Shown piece by piece: positions 7,966 through 16,156 of a stretch of 30,957 nucleotides of DNA. Position 1 is the stretch's first letter. Each line of letters opens with the position of its first letter. The stretch is from positions 1 through 30,957 of the forward strand of contig DBDG01000003.1 of the NCBI GenBank assembly GCA_002293475.1. Reading direction: 5' to 3'. The DNA is from Lachnospiraceae bacterium UBA938 (lineage in GTDB: Bacteria; Bacillota; Clostridia; Lachnospirales; Lachnospiraceae). The position numbers and the translations under genes were made by a program. The notes beneath the pieces were generated by a model that was given only the letters and a program-made list of their open reading frames with translations, was not told the DNA's origin and searched no databases.

Positions 7966-10056
7966 TTGGCACAAAGTGTTAAGATCGGCAAGGCAGTACT
8001 TGACTATACACATTATTCCGGAGAGGATCTTTATTCGGACGGAGTCATTGAAGATCAGCTTCTTTATATCGTGGAAAACACTCCGCAATCAGAATACCAG
8101 CGCGTTATCGAGGAAAGCGGAAGCTGGCCGCTTTTGTATCATTTGTCGCCGTTACGGGGCAATGTGGTCGAATGGCTGCCGATAAGCAAGGATTCCAAGG
8201 TATTGGAGATCGGCGCCGGCTGCGGTGCGATTACCAGCATGCTGGCGGAAAAGGCCGGCCAGACCGTCTGCGTTGAGCTCTCGGAACGGCGCAGCAAGAT
8301 CAATGCCTGCCGCAACAAAGACAAAGATAACCTCCGGATCCATCTGGGAAACTTTAAAGACATTGAGCCGGATCTGCCGGGCGACTTTGACATGATTCTC
8401 CTGATCGGGGTATTTGAATACAGCTGTCTTTATATAGGATCGGAAGACCCTTATGGAGAAATGCTCTGCATCATGCTGAAACACTTAAAGCCGGACGGTC
8501 AGCTGGTAATCGCGATTGAGAACCGGCTGGGACTGAAATACTGGGCCGGCTGCACCGAAGATCATCTGGGGACGTTTTTTGACGGGATTGAGGGCTACCC
8601 GCAGGGAGGCAGCGCCCGTACCTTTTCCCGGAAAGGCCTGGAAAAGATCTTTGCCGCCGGTAAGATCGGCGAATATAGCTTTTACTATCCTTATCCTGAT
8701 TATAAGTTCATGACGGTGCTGTATTCCGACCGGCGGCTCCCGCTCAAGGGGGAGCTCACCGATAATATCCGCAACTTTGACCGGGACCGGATGGTGCTCT
8801 TCAATGAAAAAAACGCTTTTGACAGTATTATCGAGGACGGCATGTTTCCCGACTTTGCCAATTCCTATGTAGCGGTAATCGGGAAAGCACCGGCTACGGC
8901 CTACGTCAAATATTCCAACGACCGTGCGCCGGAATACAGGATCCGCACGGAAATCAGCGGCGGCGATAAGCCATTGGTGCGTAAAACGGCGCTCCTGCCG
9001 CAGGCGGAGCCCCATGTGCGGCGGATGGCGAAAACCTACCAGGCGTTATGCAAACAGTACGGAGGCAGCAGTCTGGCGATCAACCGGTGCCGTCTCGGTG
9101 AAGACGGGAAAAGCTGTGAATTTGACTACCTTAAGGGGCGCACGCTGTCAGAGTGGATGGACCGCTGCCTGGAAGATGGTGACAGAAAGGGTTTTGACAA
9201 GCTATTTGACCGTTTTATGGAGTATCTGGACATTGGACAATCAGAAGCCGGGACAAATTACGATTTTATTTTTTCCAATATAATCATCAGCGATGGGGGA
9301 CAGTGGAATCTGATCGACTATGAATGGATCCTGGAAAAAGAAGCCTCACCTGCCGAGCTGGCGTTCCGGGCAGTATACTGTTATCTGCTGGAAGAAGAGA
9401 AGCGGGAGCAGATCGGCCTAGACAGCATCCTGAATAAAATCGGGGTCACCTATGCAGAGGCGGAGCAGTATAAGCAAAATGAAAAAGAGTTCCAGAGGAT
9501 GGTAACGGGACAGCGGCGTTCGATGGGGGAAATCCGTGCCACCTGCGGCACCCGGCTGATTGATCCGCAGATTCCGGTCAGACAGTATCTTGATAAGATC
9601 CTAGAACGCCGCGTCCAGGTATATTTTGACCGGGGCGAGGGTTTCCGCGAAGCAGATTCCCGTTATATTCCCGATGTCTATGTATCAGAAACGGGGGTGG
9701 TACTGGGTCTTGAGCTGGACAGTGATGTCGGAGCCTTGCGGCTGGATCCGGCCGATGCCGCCTGCATGGTCATGATCAAGCAGCTTGCCTGGAACGGGAT
9801 GCCGATCGCGCTGCAGAAGAAATATGTTACGGCCAACGGAGCAAAGCTGGCAGAAGGCTGCTATCTCTTTGCTACAGCGGATCCCAACATAACTATCCGA
9901 CGCCCTGACGGATTGAAACCGGCTGGCACTGACCGACCGGCGGGAAACCGGCTGGATGTAGAACTGGAGATTATCAGGCTGCCGGAAGAACTGGCAGCCA
10001 AGATAGCCGATGCCGGGAAAGCAAGCAGACTGCGTCGGTTTACTAGGGAGTTATGA
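7966..10056 (+). CDS. methyltransferase-kinase fusion, possible polysaccharide chain terminator (WbdD-like)
   Basis: 696 aa. Residues ~60-255 are a class I SAM methyltransferase: motif I VLEIGAGCGAIT (79-90), VELSERR with the acidic SAM-ribose residue (Glu104), FDMILLIGVFEY (141-152). Residues ~320-480 look like a protein-kinase/aminoglycoside-phosphotransferase fold: Lys340 in LVRKTAL, a candidate helix-C Glu348, NYDFIFSN with Asp433 and Asn438 in the HxDxxxxN pattern, and LIDYEW with Asp451 as the metal-binding Asp. A C-terminal part (~540-696) is unassigned and beta-rich. Methyltransferase plus kinase is the layout of WbdD, which caps O9a chains with methyl-phosphate. The start is a TTG at 7966 preceded by GGAGAGGAG; no ATG fits before the conserved region. 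It follows wzt by 3 bases and overlaps the next gene by 4, so the three are translated together. Capping role is inference. Confidence 0.8.
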   Translation: MAQSVKIGKAVLDYTHYSGEDLYSDGVIEDQLLYIVENTPQSEYQRVIEESGSWPLLYHLSPLRGNVVEWLPISKDSKVLEIGAGCGAITSMLAEKAGQTVCVELSERRSKINACRNKDKDNLRIHLGNFKDIEPDLPGDFDMILLIGVFEYSCLYIGSEDPYGEMLCIMLKHLKPDGQLVIAIENRLGLKYWAGCTEDHLGTFFDGIEGYPQGGSARTFSRKGLEKIFAAGKIGEYSFYYPYPDYKFMTVLYSDRRLPLKGELTDNIRNFDRDRMVLFNEKNAFDSIIEDGMFPDFANSYVAVIGKAPATAYVKYSNDRAPEYRIRTEISGGDKPLVRKTALLPQAEPHVRRMAKTYQALCKQYGGSSLAINRCRLGEDGKSCEFDYLKGRTLSEWMDRCLEDGDRKGFDKLFDRFMEYLDIGQSEAGTNYDFIFSNIIISDGGQWNLIDYEWILEKEASPAELAFRAVYCYLLEEEKREQIGLDSILNKIGVTYAEAEQYKQNEKEFQRMVTGQRRSMGEIRATCGTRLIDPQIPVRQYLDKILERRVQVYFDRGEGFREADSRYIPDVYVSETGVVLGLELDSDVGALRLDPADAACMVMIKQLAWNGMPIALQKKYVTANGAKLAEGCYLFATADPNITIRRPDGLKPAGTDRPAGNRLDVELEIIRLPEELAAKIADAGKASRLRRFTREL

Positions 10057-12143
10057 TGAAAATAGCCATAGCCGTGAAAGCCAAGGTAAAGTCTATACTT
10101 ATTAACAGGCAGCATAAAAAATATGCGGCTATTCTCGGTGTGGAGCAAAAAGGCTATGACAGCTGGATCAGGGAAAAGGAAAGCCGCTTGGAGTTAAAAG
10201 AAATCGGAAACCCCACGATGACATACATGTCATATAGTGATTGCGGCCGGGAGTTCGGTAATAATATAAGACGGTTATCGGAGGACATCATAGTGTTACG
10301 TGCCGATGACGGAGAAGTTTCCCCTCTTGCCGCACCGCTGATCGAAGAATTTATGGCGGCTCGTCCGGCCGTCGTACTGGTATATGGCGATGAAGATTAT
10401 CTGACAGATAAAAAGTTAAGGCATAATCCGTGGTTCAAGCCTGACTGGTCTCCGGATACCTTTTTAGACGGGTTTTATTTCGGCAGCATATTTGCCGTCA
10501 GGCGCGAGGCGGCGGTCGGCGCGCTGGAAGAGATGGCGGAAAACGGCGCGCTTTCATCCGTTCCAGAGGAAAACCTATATGAACTCTGTTATCGGCTGGC
10601 ATTAAGAAGCGGCGGTTTTGAAAAGCGTTTTGCCGGCAGTCCTGACAGCTTACCGGTCGGACATATACCGGAAGTGCTGTTTCACGCCGAAAAGATCCCC
10701 CGCTTATGCAAAAGTAAGTTTATCGGCGATTATGGAGATTTTCGCAGCGAACTGATTACAGTCGTCATCCCGTCCAAGGATCACCCTGATATTCTGGAAA
10801 GATGTCTGCTTTCCTTTATCGCCAAATCTAAAAATAACAGGTATCATTTTATTGTCGTAGACAACGGAAGCAACCAAGAGAACAGAAACAAGACGGAAAC
10901 GCTCCTGAAAAAATTAAATGAAGAAGAAAGTTTTGCTTATCCGGCGGTGTATTTATATCATAATATGCCCTTTAACTTTTCACGGATGTGCAATATGGGA
11001 GCTGCCGCTTCACCCGAGAAATCCGGCTTGCTGCTTTTCTTAAATGATGATATAGAAATTATCCAGGCGGACTGGCTGGAGCGGCTGGCGGGAAAGGCGG
11101 TTCTTTCCCGCGTGGGCGCAGTCGGAGCCAAGCTTCTCTATCCCGGCTCAGAGCTGATTCAGCATGCGGGCATTACGAACATCCGGATCGGCCCGATCCA
11201 TAAACTGCAATATCAGTCCGACCAAGAAGAATATTACTATGGAAAAAACCGTGGCGTACACAATGTGCTGGCAGTAACCGGCGCCTGCCTGATGGTGCGC
11301 CGGTCGGTATTTGATGAAGTCGGCGGTTTTCCGGAAGAACTGGCAGTCGCTTTTAATGACGTCGATCTTTGTTATGCGATCTGGGAGGCCGGCTATAGCA
11401 ATGTAGTTTTAAATGACGTGATATTATATCATCACGAATCCTTAAGCCGGGGAAATGACGGTGAGGATGAGGTGAAAAGGATCCGCTTAGAACAAGAAAA
11501 AGATATTCTGTACCGCCGGCATCGCGGTCTTTATGCCAAAGATCCGTATTATCATAAATATCTGATAGCGGATGTGCCGTCAGTGCATTATCTGCCGGCC
11601 CTGCATAACGAGGCGGATCTGGGGCTGTCTTGGTCAAAAGCGACCCGCGACGGCGGGGAAGTTCCCGCATGCCCGGTGGACGCCTGCCTGCGTGTGGGAG
11701 TGGAATATGCCACTGACCTGTTTAAGTGGCGCTATGGGGTGGCAGCGGAAGCTATCGGCAGTGAGAAATATGGCAGTGAAATCCATGAAGGGCAGGCTCT
11801 GACAATAGCCCCAGCGGATAAAGGATATTATTTTCACGGCTATGCGTTTGTAATCGGAGGAGATAACGCTTGTTATGAAAGAACCTTACTGTTAAAAAGC
11901 CATGATAGGGACGGAACTAAAGGTGAGATATGGAAGATAGCCGCCAAACCCAAATACCGCCCAGATATCAAGAAAGCGCTCCCGGATCAATTAAATGTAG
12001 ATTTAACTGGATTTGCAGTAAAAATAACAGGTGATACAATCCCGTCCGGAGCGTACCGGATCGGTATGATGGTGAAAGACCGGTGCTCACGCCAGAGGAT
12101 TGTCAGCTGGAGCGAGAAACACATAATAATGCAAAAACACTGA
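10053..12143 (+). CDS. large GT2 glycosyltransferase, one intact GT-A domain
   Basis: 696 aa. Residues ~235-465 are a complete GT2 domain: LITVVIPSKDHPD, IVVDNGSN, LLFLNDDIEI (Asp332-Asp333 of the metal site), VTGACLMVRRSVFDEVGGF, FNDVDLCYAIWEAGY. Residues ~50-220 resemble only the second half of another GT2 domain (VYGDEDYL, HNPWFKPDWSPD, a FGSIFAVRR strand), having lost the nucleotide-binding start. Residues ~530-696 are a beta-rich tail of unknown function. It should transfer a sugar, perhaps rhamnose, from a nucleotide donor on the cytoplasmic face. The start is ATG 10053 (ATGA overlap) or ATG 10056, which is better spaced from AGGGAG. Donor and linkage cannot be told from sequence. Confidence 0.9.
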   Translation: MMKIAIAVKAKVKSILINRQHKKYAAILGVEQKGYDSWIREKESRLELKEIGNPTMTYMSYSDCGREFGNNIRRLSEDIIVLRADDGEVSPLAAPLIEEFMAARPAVVLVYGDEDYLTDKKLRHNPWFKPDWSPDTFLDGFYFGSIFAVRREAAVGALEEMAENGALSSVPEENLYELCYRLALRSGGFEKRFAGSPDSLPVGHIPEVLFHAEKIPRLCKSKFIGDYGDFRSELITVVIPSKDHPDILERCLLSFIAKSKNNRYHFIVVDNGSNQENRNKTETLLKKLNEEESFAYPAVYLYHNMPFNFSRMCNMGAAASPEKSGLLLFLNDDIEIIQADWLERLAGKAVLSRVGAVGAKLLYPGSELIQHAGITNIRIGPIHKLQYQSDQEEYYYGKNRGVHNVLAVTGACLMVRRSVFDEVGGFPEELAVAFNDVDLCYAIWEAGYSNVVLNDVILYHHESLSRGNDGEDEVKRIRLEQEKDILYRRHRGLYAKDPYYHKYLIADVPSVHYLPALHNEADLGLSWSKATRDGGEVPACPVDACLRVGVEYATDLFKWRYGVAAEAIGSEKYGSEIHEGQALTIAPADKGYYFHGYAFVIGGDNACYERTLLLKSHDRDGTKGEIWKIAAKPKYRPDIKKALPDQLNVDLTGFAVKITGDTIPSGAYRIGMMVKDRCSRQRIVSWSEKHIIMQKH

Positions 12144-12163
12144 CAAAGAGCAGGTATTATGCT

Positions 12164-14278
12164 ATGATGGCATCAGCTATGCCGTCCCATTACAATAATA
12201 AAGGAACAACAAAGGCTATGGAAGAGAGCAACGCTAACAACAGTTTTAGCAGCAACATCATCAGCAGCAGCAATGACGACAGTGTCAGTAATGACCGGTG
12301 TGGCAGCGCAGCCGCCAGCATTGAAGAAGCATATCGAAAAGAACATCTAAAGTGTGCGGAGCTGGCAGAAAGAATCGCGGTTCTAGAAGCCGAAAAAGAC
12401 GACCTGGAATTCCGGCTGAACCGTATCCGTAATAATCCCTTATGGAAAATATCCGCTCCCCTGCGCAAGGGGATTCATTTTGTAATACGGCAGAAAGAGC
12501 GGGTCAAAAACACCGGAAACCTGAAAGGTTTTATCGGCAAGATCCGCTATAAGCAGTTTGAGAAGAAAGCCATGGTACACTATGGAACAGACAGTTTTCC
12601 GACAATAGAAGAAAGGGAGCAGCAAAGCCAGACCGTATTTGAACGGCAGATAAAGTTCAGCATATTGGTGCCGCTTTACAATACGCCCGCGACCTATCTG
12701 AGAGAAATGATTGAATCAGTACAAAAACAGACCTATACCGGCTGGGAACTTTGCCTGGCGGACGGCTCAGATGCCGGTCCTAATGGGCAGGGCCTACATG
12801 CATATGTGGGCACAATCTGCCGGGAGTATGCCGACCATGACAAAAGAATCATCTACCGTAAGCTGAGTAAAAACGAGGGGATCTCAGGCAATACCAACCA
12901 ATGTCTGCAGCTGGCCACAGGTGACTATATCGGGCTCTTTGACCATGACGACATCCTGCATCCCAGTGTCTTATATGAATATGCCAAGGTAATCAATGAA
13001 CAGGGAGCCGACTATATCTACTGTGATGAGGCAACCTTCAAGAAAAATGACATCAACAAGATGATCACCATGCATTTCAAGCCCGACTATGCCATAGATA
13101 ATCTCCGGGCCAATAACTATATCTGTCATTTCAGTGTCTTCGCCAGAAAGCTGCTGGAGGACACTGACCTGTTCCGGCCACGGTTTGACGGGAGCCAGGA
13201 TCATGACATGATTCTCCGCCTGACCGATGCCGCCACAAACATTGTCCACGTGCCGAAGCTGCTCTATTACTGGCGTTCCCATCCCGGCAGTACAGCTGCC
13301 GGCATTGATGCCAAGACCTATGCAATCGAAGCCGCCAAGGGGGCGGTATCCGACCACCTGCGGAAGCACGGCTATGATCATTTTCAGCTCACCGGCACGA
13401 AGGCATTTGAGACTATCTTTAAGATCCGCTATGAGATTATCGGCGATCCCCTGATATCAATAATAATCGCCAATAAGGATCACGAAAGCGACCTGCGCCG
13501 TTTAATTGATTCCGTCCTTGCCCGTTCCACCTATGATAAATATGAAATCGTCATTATCGAGAATAACAGCAGCTCCCAAGAGATTTTTGCCTACTATGAG
13601 GAACTGAAGAACAACGCTAAAATCCGCATAGTAACTTATGAAGGATCTTTTAACTATTCGGCCATAAACAATTTCGGCGTCGCCCAGTCGCAAGGGGAAT
13701 ATATCCTTCTTTTAAATAATGACACCCAAGTCATCAGTGTTAACTGGCTGGAAGAGCTGCTAATGTATGCCCAACGGGAAGATGTCGGGGCCGTAGGCGG
13801 AAAGCTTTACTATGCCGACAAGACCATCCAGCATGCCGGTATCGTGCTAGGCCTGGGTGCCCACCGCACCGCCGGACATTCCCATTATCGCCAGCACCGT
13901 GAAAACCTAGGCTACATGGGCCGGCTATGCTATACCCAGAATGTATCGGCGGTGACCGGTGCCTGTATGATGGTCAAAAGAAAACTCTTCATGGAAGCCG
14001 GTGGCTTGGACGAAGCCTTTGCCGTCTCTCTCAATGATGTTGATTTCTGCATAAAGCTTCGGGAAAAAGGCTACCTGAATGTCTTTACCCCCTTTGCCGA
14101 ACTATATCACTATGAATCCAAATCCCGAGGCCGGGACGACAGCGGCGAAAATGCCCGCAGATATGATGAGGAGTCAGCCCGCTTTCGGGATAAATGGCAG
14201 AAGGTTCTAGATAAAGGGGATCCTTATTATAACATTAATTTCTCCTTAGACCGTAGCGATTTTTCTTTAAAGCTTTGA
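12164..14278 (+). CDS. double-domain GT2 glycosyltransferase with coiled-coil front
   Basis: 704 aa from ATG 12164 (GAGCAGG ten bases upstream); the frame is open further back to 12083 but that part overlaps the previous gene, and ATG 12218 is another candidate. Residues ~20-50 are Ser/Asn/Asp-rich low complexity; ~52-90 a heptad-like coiled coil ending in NPLWKISAPLR, a motif common before bifunctional GT2 pairs. GT-A domain 1 spans ~165-400 (ILVPLYNTP, GISGNTNQ, FDHDD at 259-263, FDGSQDHDMILR, WRSHPGS). GT-A domain 2 spans ~430-660 (ISIIIANKDH, ENNSSSQ, LLNNDT with Asp520, VTGACMMVKR, LNDVDFC, YHYESKSRG). Both look catalytically intact, so it may add two sugars in turn, as bifunctional rhamnan or galactan polymerases do. 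Specificity unknown. Confidence 0.92.
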   Translation: MMASAMPSHYNNKGTTKAMEESNANNSFSSNIISSSNDDSVSNDRCGSAAASIEEAYRKEHLKCAELAERIAVLEAEKDDLEFRLNRIRNNPLWKISAPLRKGIHFVIRQKERVKNTGNLKGFIGKIRYKQFEKKAMVHYGTDSFPTIEEREQQSQTVFERQIKFSILVPLYNTPATYLREMIESVQKQTYTGWELCLADGSDAGPNGQGLHAYVGTICREYADHDKRIIYRKLSKNEGISGNTNQCLQLATGDYIGLFDHDDILHPSVLYEYAKVINEQGADYIYCDEATFKKNDINKMITMHFKPDYAIDNLRANNYICHFSVFARKLLEDTDLFRPRFDGSQDHDMILRLTDAATNIVHVPKLLYYWRSHPGSTAAGIDAKTYAIEAAKGAVSDHLRKHGYDHFQLTGTKAFETIFKIRYEIIGDPLISIIIANKDHESDLRRLIDSVLARSTYDKYEIVIIENNSSSQEIFAYYEELKNNAKIRIVTYEGSFNYSAINNFGVAQSQGEYILLLNNDTQVISVNWLEELLMYAQREDVGAVGGKLYYADKTIQHAGIVLGLGAHRTAGHSHYRQHRENLGYMGRLCYTQNVSAVTGACMMVKRKLFMEAGGLDEAFAVSLNDVDFCIKLREKGYLNVFTPFAELYHYESKSRGRDDSGENARRYDEESARFRDKWQKVLDKGDPYYNINFSLDRSDFSLKL

Positions 14279-14286
14279 GTGAACAA

Positions 14287-14335
14287 AATTTAATAAACGC
14301 AATTTAATGAACGAATTTTAATAAACAAATTTAAG
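14287..14335 (+). repeat. AT-rich 13-14-bp imperfect tandem repeat
   Basis: Three and a half units of the type AATTTAATAAACG run from 14287 to 14335 in the gap between the glycosyltransferase and the phosphomutase gene, just upstream of the predicted promoter. It could act as an UP-element-like AT tract; that is inference. Confidence 0.55.
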
Positions 14336-14350
14336 TATGATATTTTGTTT

Positions 14351-14378
14351 TTGTTATGTTATAATATTGAAATATAAT
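14351..14378 (+). promoter_or_regulatory. sigma-A-type promoter for the phosphohexomutase gene
   Basis: TTGTTA (14351-14356) and a perfect TATAAT (14373-14378) with a 16-bp spacer, 40 bases before the ATG. A second TATAAT lies at 14360-14365 but has no good -35. The gene could therefore be transcribed apart from the export genes. Confidence 0.55.
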
Positions 14379-14418
14379 AAACTGTTCTATTATATAATTA
14401 CTTATTTGGAGGTGTATT

Positions 14419-16143
14419 ATGAAGTTTTGGGATCAGTATGAATATTGGATGAAGGATGATTATTTCGATGAGGCGACGCACCGCGAGCTACAAGCGATCA
14501 GCGGCGATGAAAAAGAGATTGAGGACCGTTTTTATAAAGAGCTGGAATTTGGGACCGGCGGGCTCCGCGGCGTGATCGGAGCCGGGACCAACCGGATGAA
14601 CCTGTACACCGTAAGAAAAGCCACACAGGGTCTGGCTAACTATATCATCAAGCAGGAGGGACAAAAAAAGGGAGTCGCCATCGCTTACGATTCCCGGCGG
14701 AAATCCCCTGAATTTGCCGATGCGGCGGCGCTTTGCCTAGCAGCGAACGGAATCAAGGTATATGTTTTCGATGCCCTGCGTCCCACGCCGGAGCTTTCGT
14801 TTGCTTTACGGACGCTTGGCTGTATTTCCGGTATCGTGATCACGGCCAGCCACAACCCGCCGGAATATAACGGCTACAAGGCTTATTGGGAGGACGGCGC
14901 CCAGGTGGCGGCACCCCGGGATGCCGAGATCATTGCCGAGGTTCTGAAGGTGACCGATTATGCCGATGTCAAGACCATGGCTAAAGAAGCCGCCATTGCG
15001 GCCGGGTTATACCAGGTGATCGGGAAGGCGATCGACGATGCTTATATGGCCGAATTAAAAAAACAGATCATCCATCCGGAGGTCATCCGCGATCAGGCCG
15101 ACGATATAAAGATCGTCTATACCCCGTTTAATGGGACCGGCAATATGCCGGTACGCCGGATATTAAGCGAACTTGGCTTTAAGAACGTATATGTGGTTCC
15201 CGAGCAGGAGCTGCCGGATCCTGATTTTACCACCTTGGAATACCCTAACCCGGAGGATCCCAAGGCATTTACCTTGGCAATTAAGCTGGCCAAAGAAAAA
15301 AATGCCGATATCGTTCTGGCTACCGATCCCGATGCGGACCGTCTGGGCATCTATGCGCTGGACAGCGCCAGCGGCGAGTACATAGCTTTTACCGGCAACA
15401 TGTCGGGGATGCTGATTGCCGAATATATCCTGCGCGAAAGAACCGCAACCGGCACCATGCCGCCTGATCCGGCGCTGGTTTCCACCATCGTGACGACCAA
15501 TATGGCAGCCGCTATAGCCAAGGACTACAACGTGAGGTTCATCGAAGTCCTCACCGGTTTCAAATACATCGGCGAACAGATCAAGCTTTTTGAGCAGACC
15601 GGCTCCAACAGCTACGTATTCGGCTTGGAGGAAAGCTACGGCTGCTTGGCAGGAACCCATGCGCGGGACAAAGATGCCATCGTCGCGGTGATGTGCCTTT
15701 GTGAAATGGCCGCCTGGTGCAAGAAGAGCGGCAAGACCGTCTGGGATCATATGCTCGCCCTGTATGAAAAGTACGGCTATTATAAAGAAACTCAATATGC
15801 TATCACCCTGAAAGGTATCGACGGCTCTAGGCAGATCCAGGAGATCATGGATAAATGGCGGAGCAATCCCCCTAAGAACTTCGGGGAGCTGGAAGTTCTG
15901 GAACTGCGTGATTATGAAAATGACGAGGTCATCAATATGCTAACCGGAGCCGCCGGTGGAACCACCGGCCTGCCGAAATCCAACGTGCTGTATTTTGCCC
16001 TTACCGAAGATTCATGGTGCTGTGCCCGCCCTTCAGGAACCGAACCGAAGATCAAGTTTTACATGGGAGTGAGAGGAAAAAGTCTTGGCGATGCTCAGGA
16101 AAAAGTGGAAAAGCTTACGGAAGCACTGAAAGACTATTTGTAA
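14419..16143 (+). CDS. phosphoglucomutase/phosphomannomutase (alpha-D-phosphohexomutase)
   Basis: 574 aa, the length of Gram-positive PgcA-type enzymes. It interconverts hexose 6-phosphate and hexose 1-phosphate in the cytoplasm, most likely supplying glucose-1-phosphate to RmlA. All four family motifs are seen: phosphoserine loop TASHNPPEYNG (Ser144), metal loop TDPDADRLG, sugar-recognition GLEESYG and phosphate-binding RPSGTEPK near the end. The N-terminal GTGGLRG motif (45-51) is also typical. ATG 14419 follows GGAGGTG at 14408. It has its own promoter and is followed 13 bases later by another glycosyltransferase. Whether glucose or mannose phosphate is preferred cannot be read from the motifs; context favours glucose. 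Confidence 0.95.
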   Translation: MKFWDQYEYWMKDDYFDEATHRELQAISGDEKEIEDRFYKELEFGTGGLRGVIGAGTNRMNLYTVRKATQGLANYIIKQEGQKKGVAIAYDSRRKSPEFADAAALCLAANGIKVYVFDALRPTPELSFALRTLGCISGIVITASHNPPEYNGYKAYWEDGAQVAAPRDAEIIAEVLKVTDYADVKTMAKEAAIAAGLYQVIGKAIDDAYMAELKKQIIHPEVIRDQADDIKIVYTPFNGTGNMPVRRILSELGFKNVYVVPEQELPDPDFTTLEYPNPEDPKAFTLAIKLAKEKNADIVLATDPDADRLGIYALDSASGEYIAFTGNMSGMLIAEYILRERTATGTMPPDPALVSTIVTTNMAAAIAKDYNVRFIEVLTGFKYIGEQIKLFEQTGSNSYVFGLEESYGCLAGTHARDKDAIVAVMCLCEMAAWCKKSGKTVWDHMLALYEKYGYYKETQYAITLKGIDGSRQIQEIMDKWRSNPPKNFGELEVLELRDYENDEVINMLTGAAGGTTGLPKSNVLYFALTEDSWCCARPSGTEPKIKFYMGVRGKSLGDAQEKVEKLTEALKDYL

Positions 16144-16156
16144 GCAGGAGATTTAA

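Noticed and set aside
7966..10056. Reading the protein as a plain methyltransferase with a random tail
   Set aside because: The second half keeps Lys, Asp-x4-Asn and IDYE in the order and spacing of kinase folds, so a second domain is more likely.
15163..15795. Minus-strand 210-codon frame
   Set aside because: Lies entirely opposite the phosphohexomutase gene, whose motifs are all intact; His/Gly-rich composition is typical of an antisense shadow.
14419..16143. Gene symbol manB or pgcA for the phosphohexomutase
   Set aside because: The four motifs are shared by glucose and mannose enzymes; the symbol cannot be justified from sequence alone.
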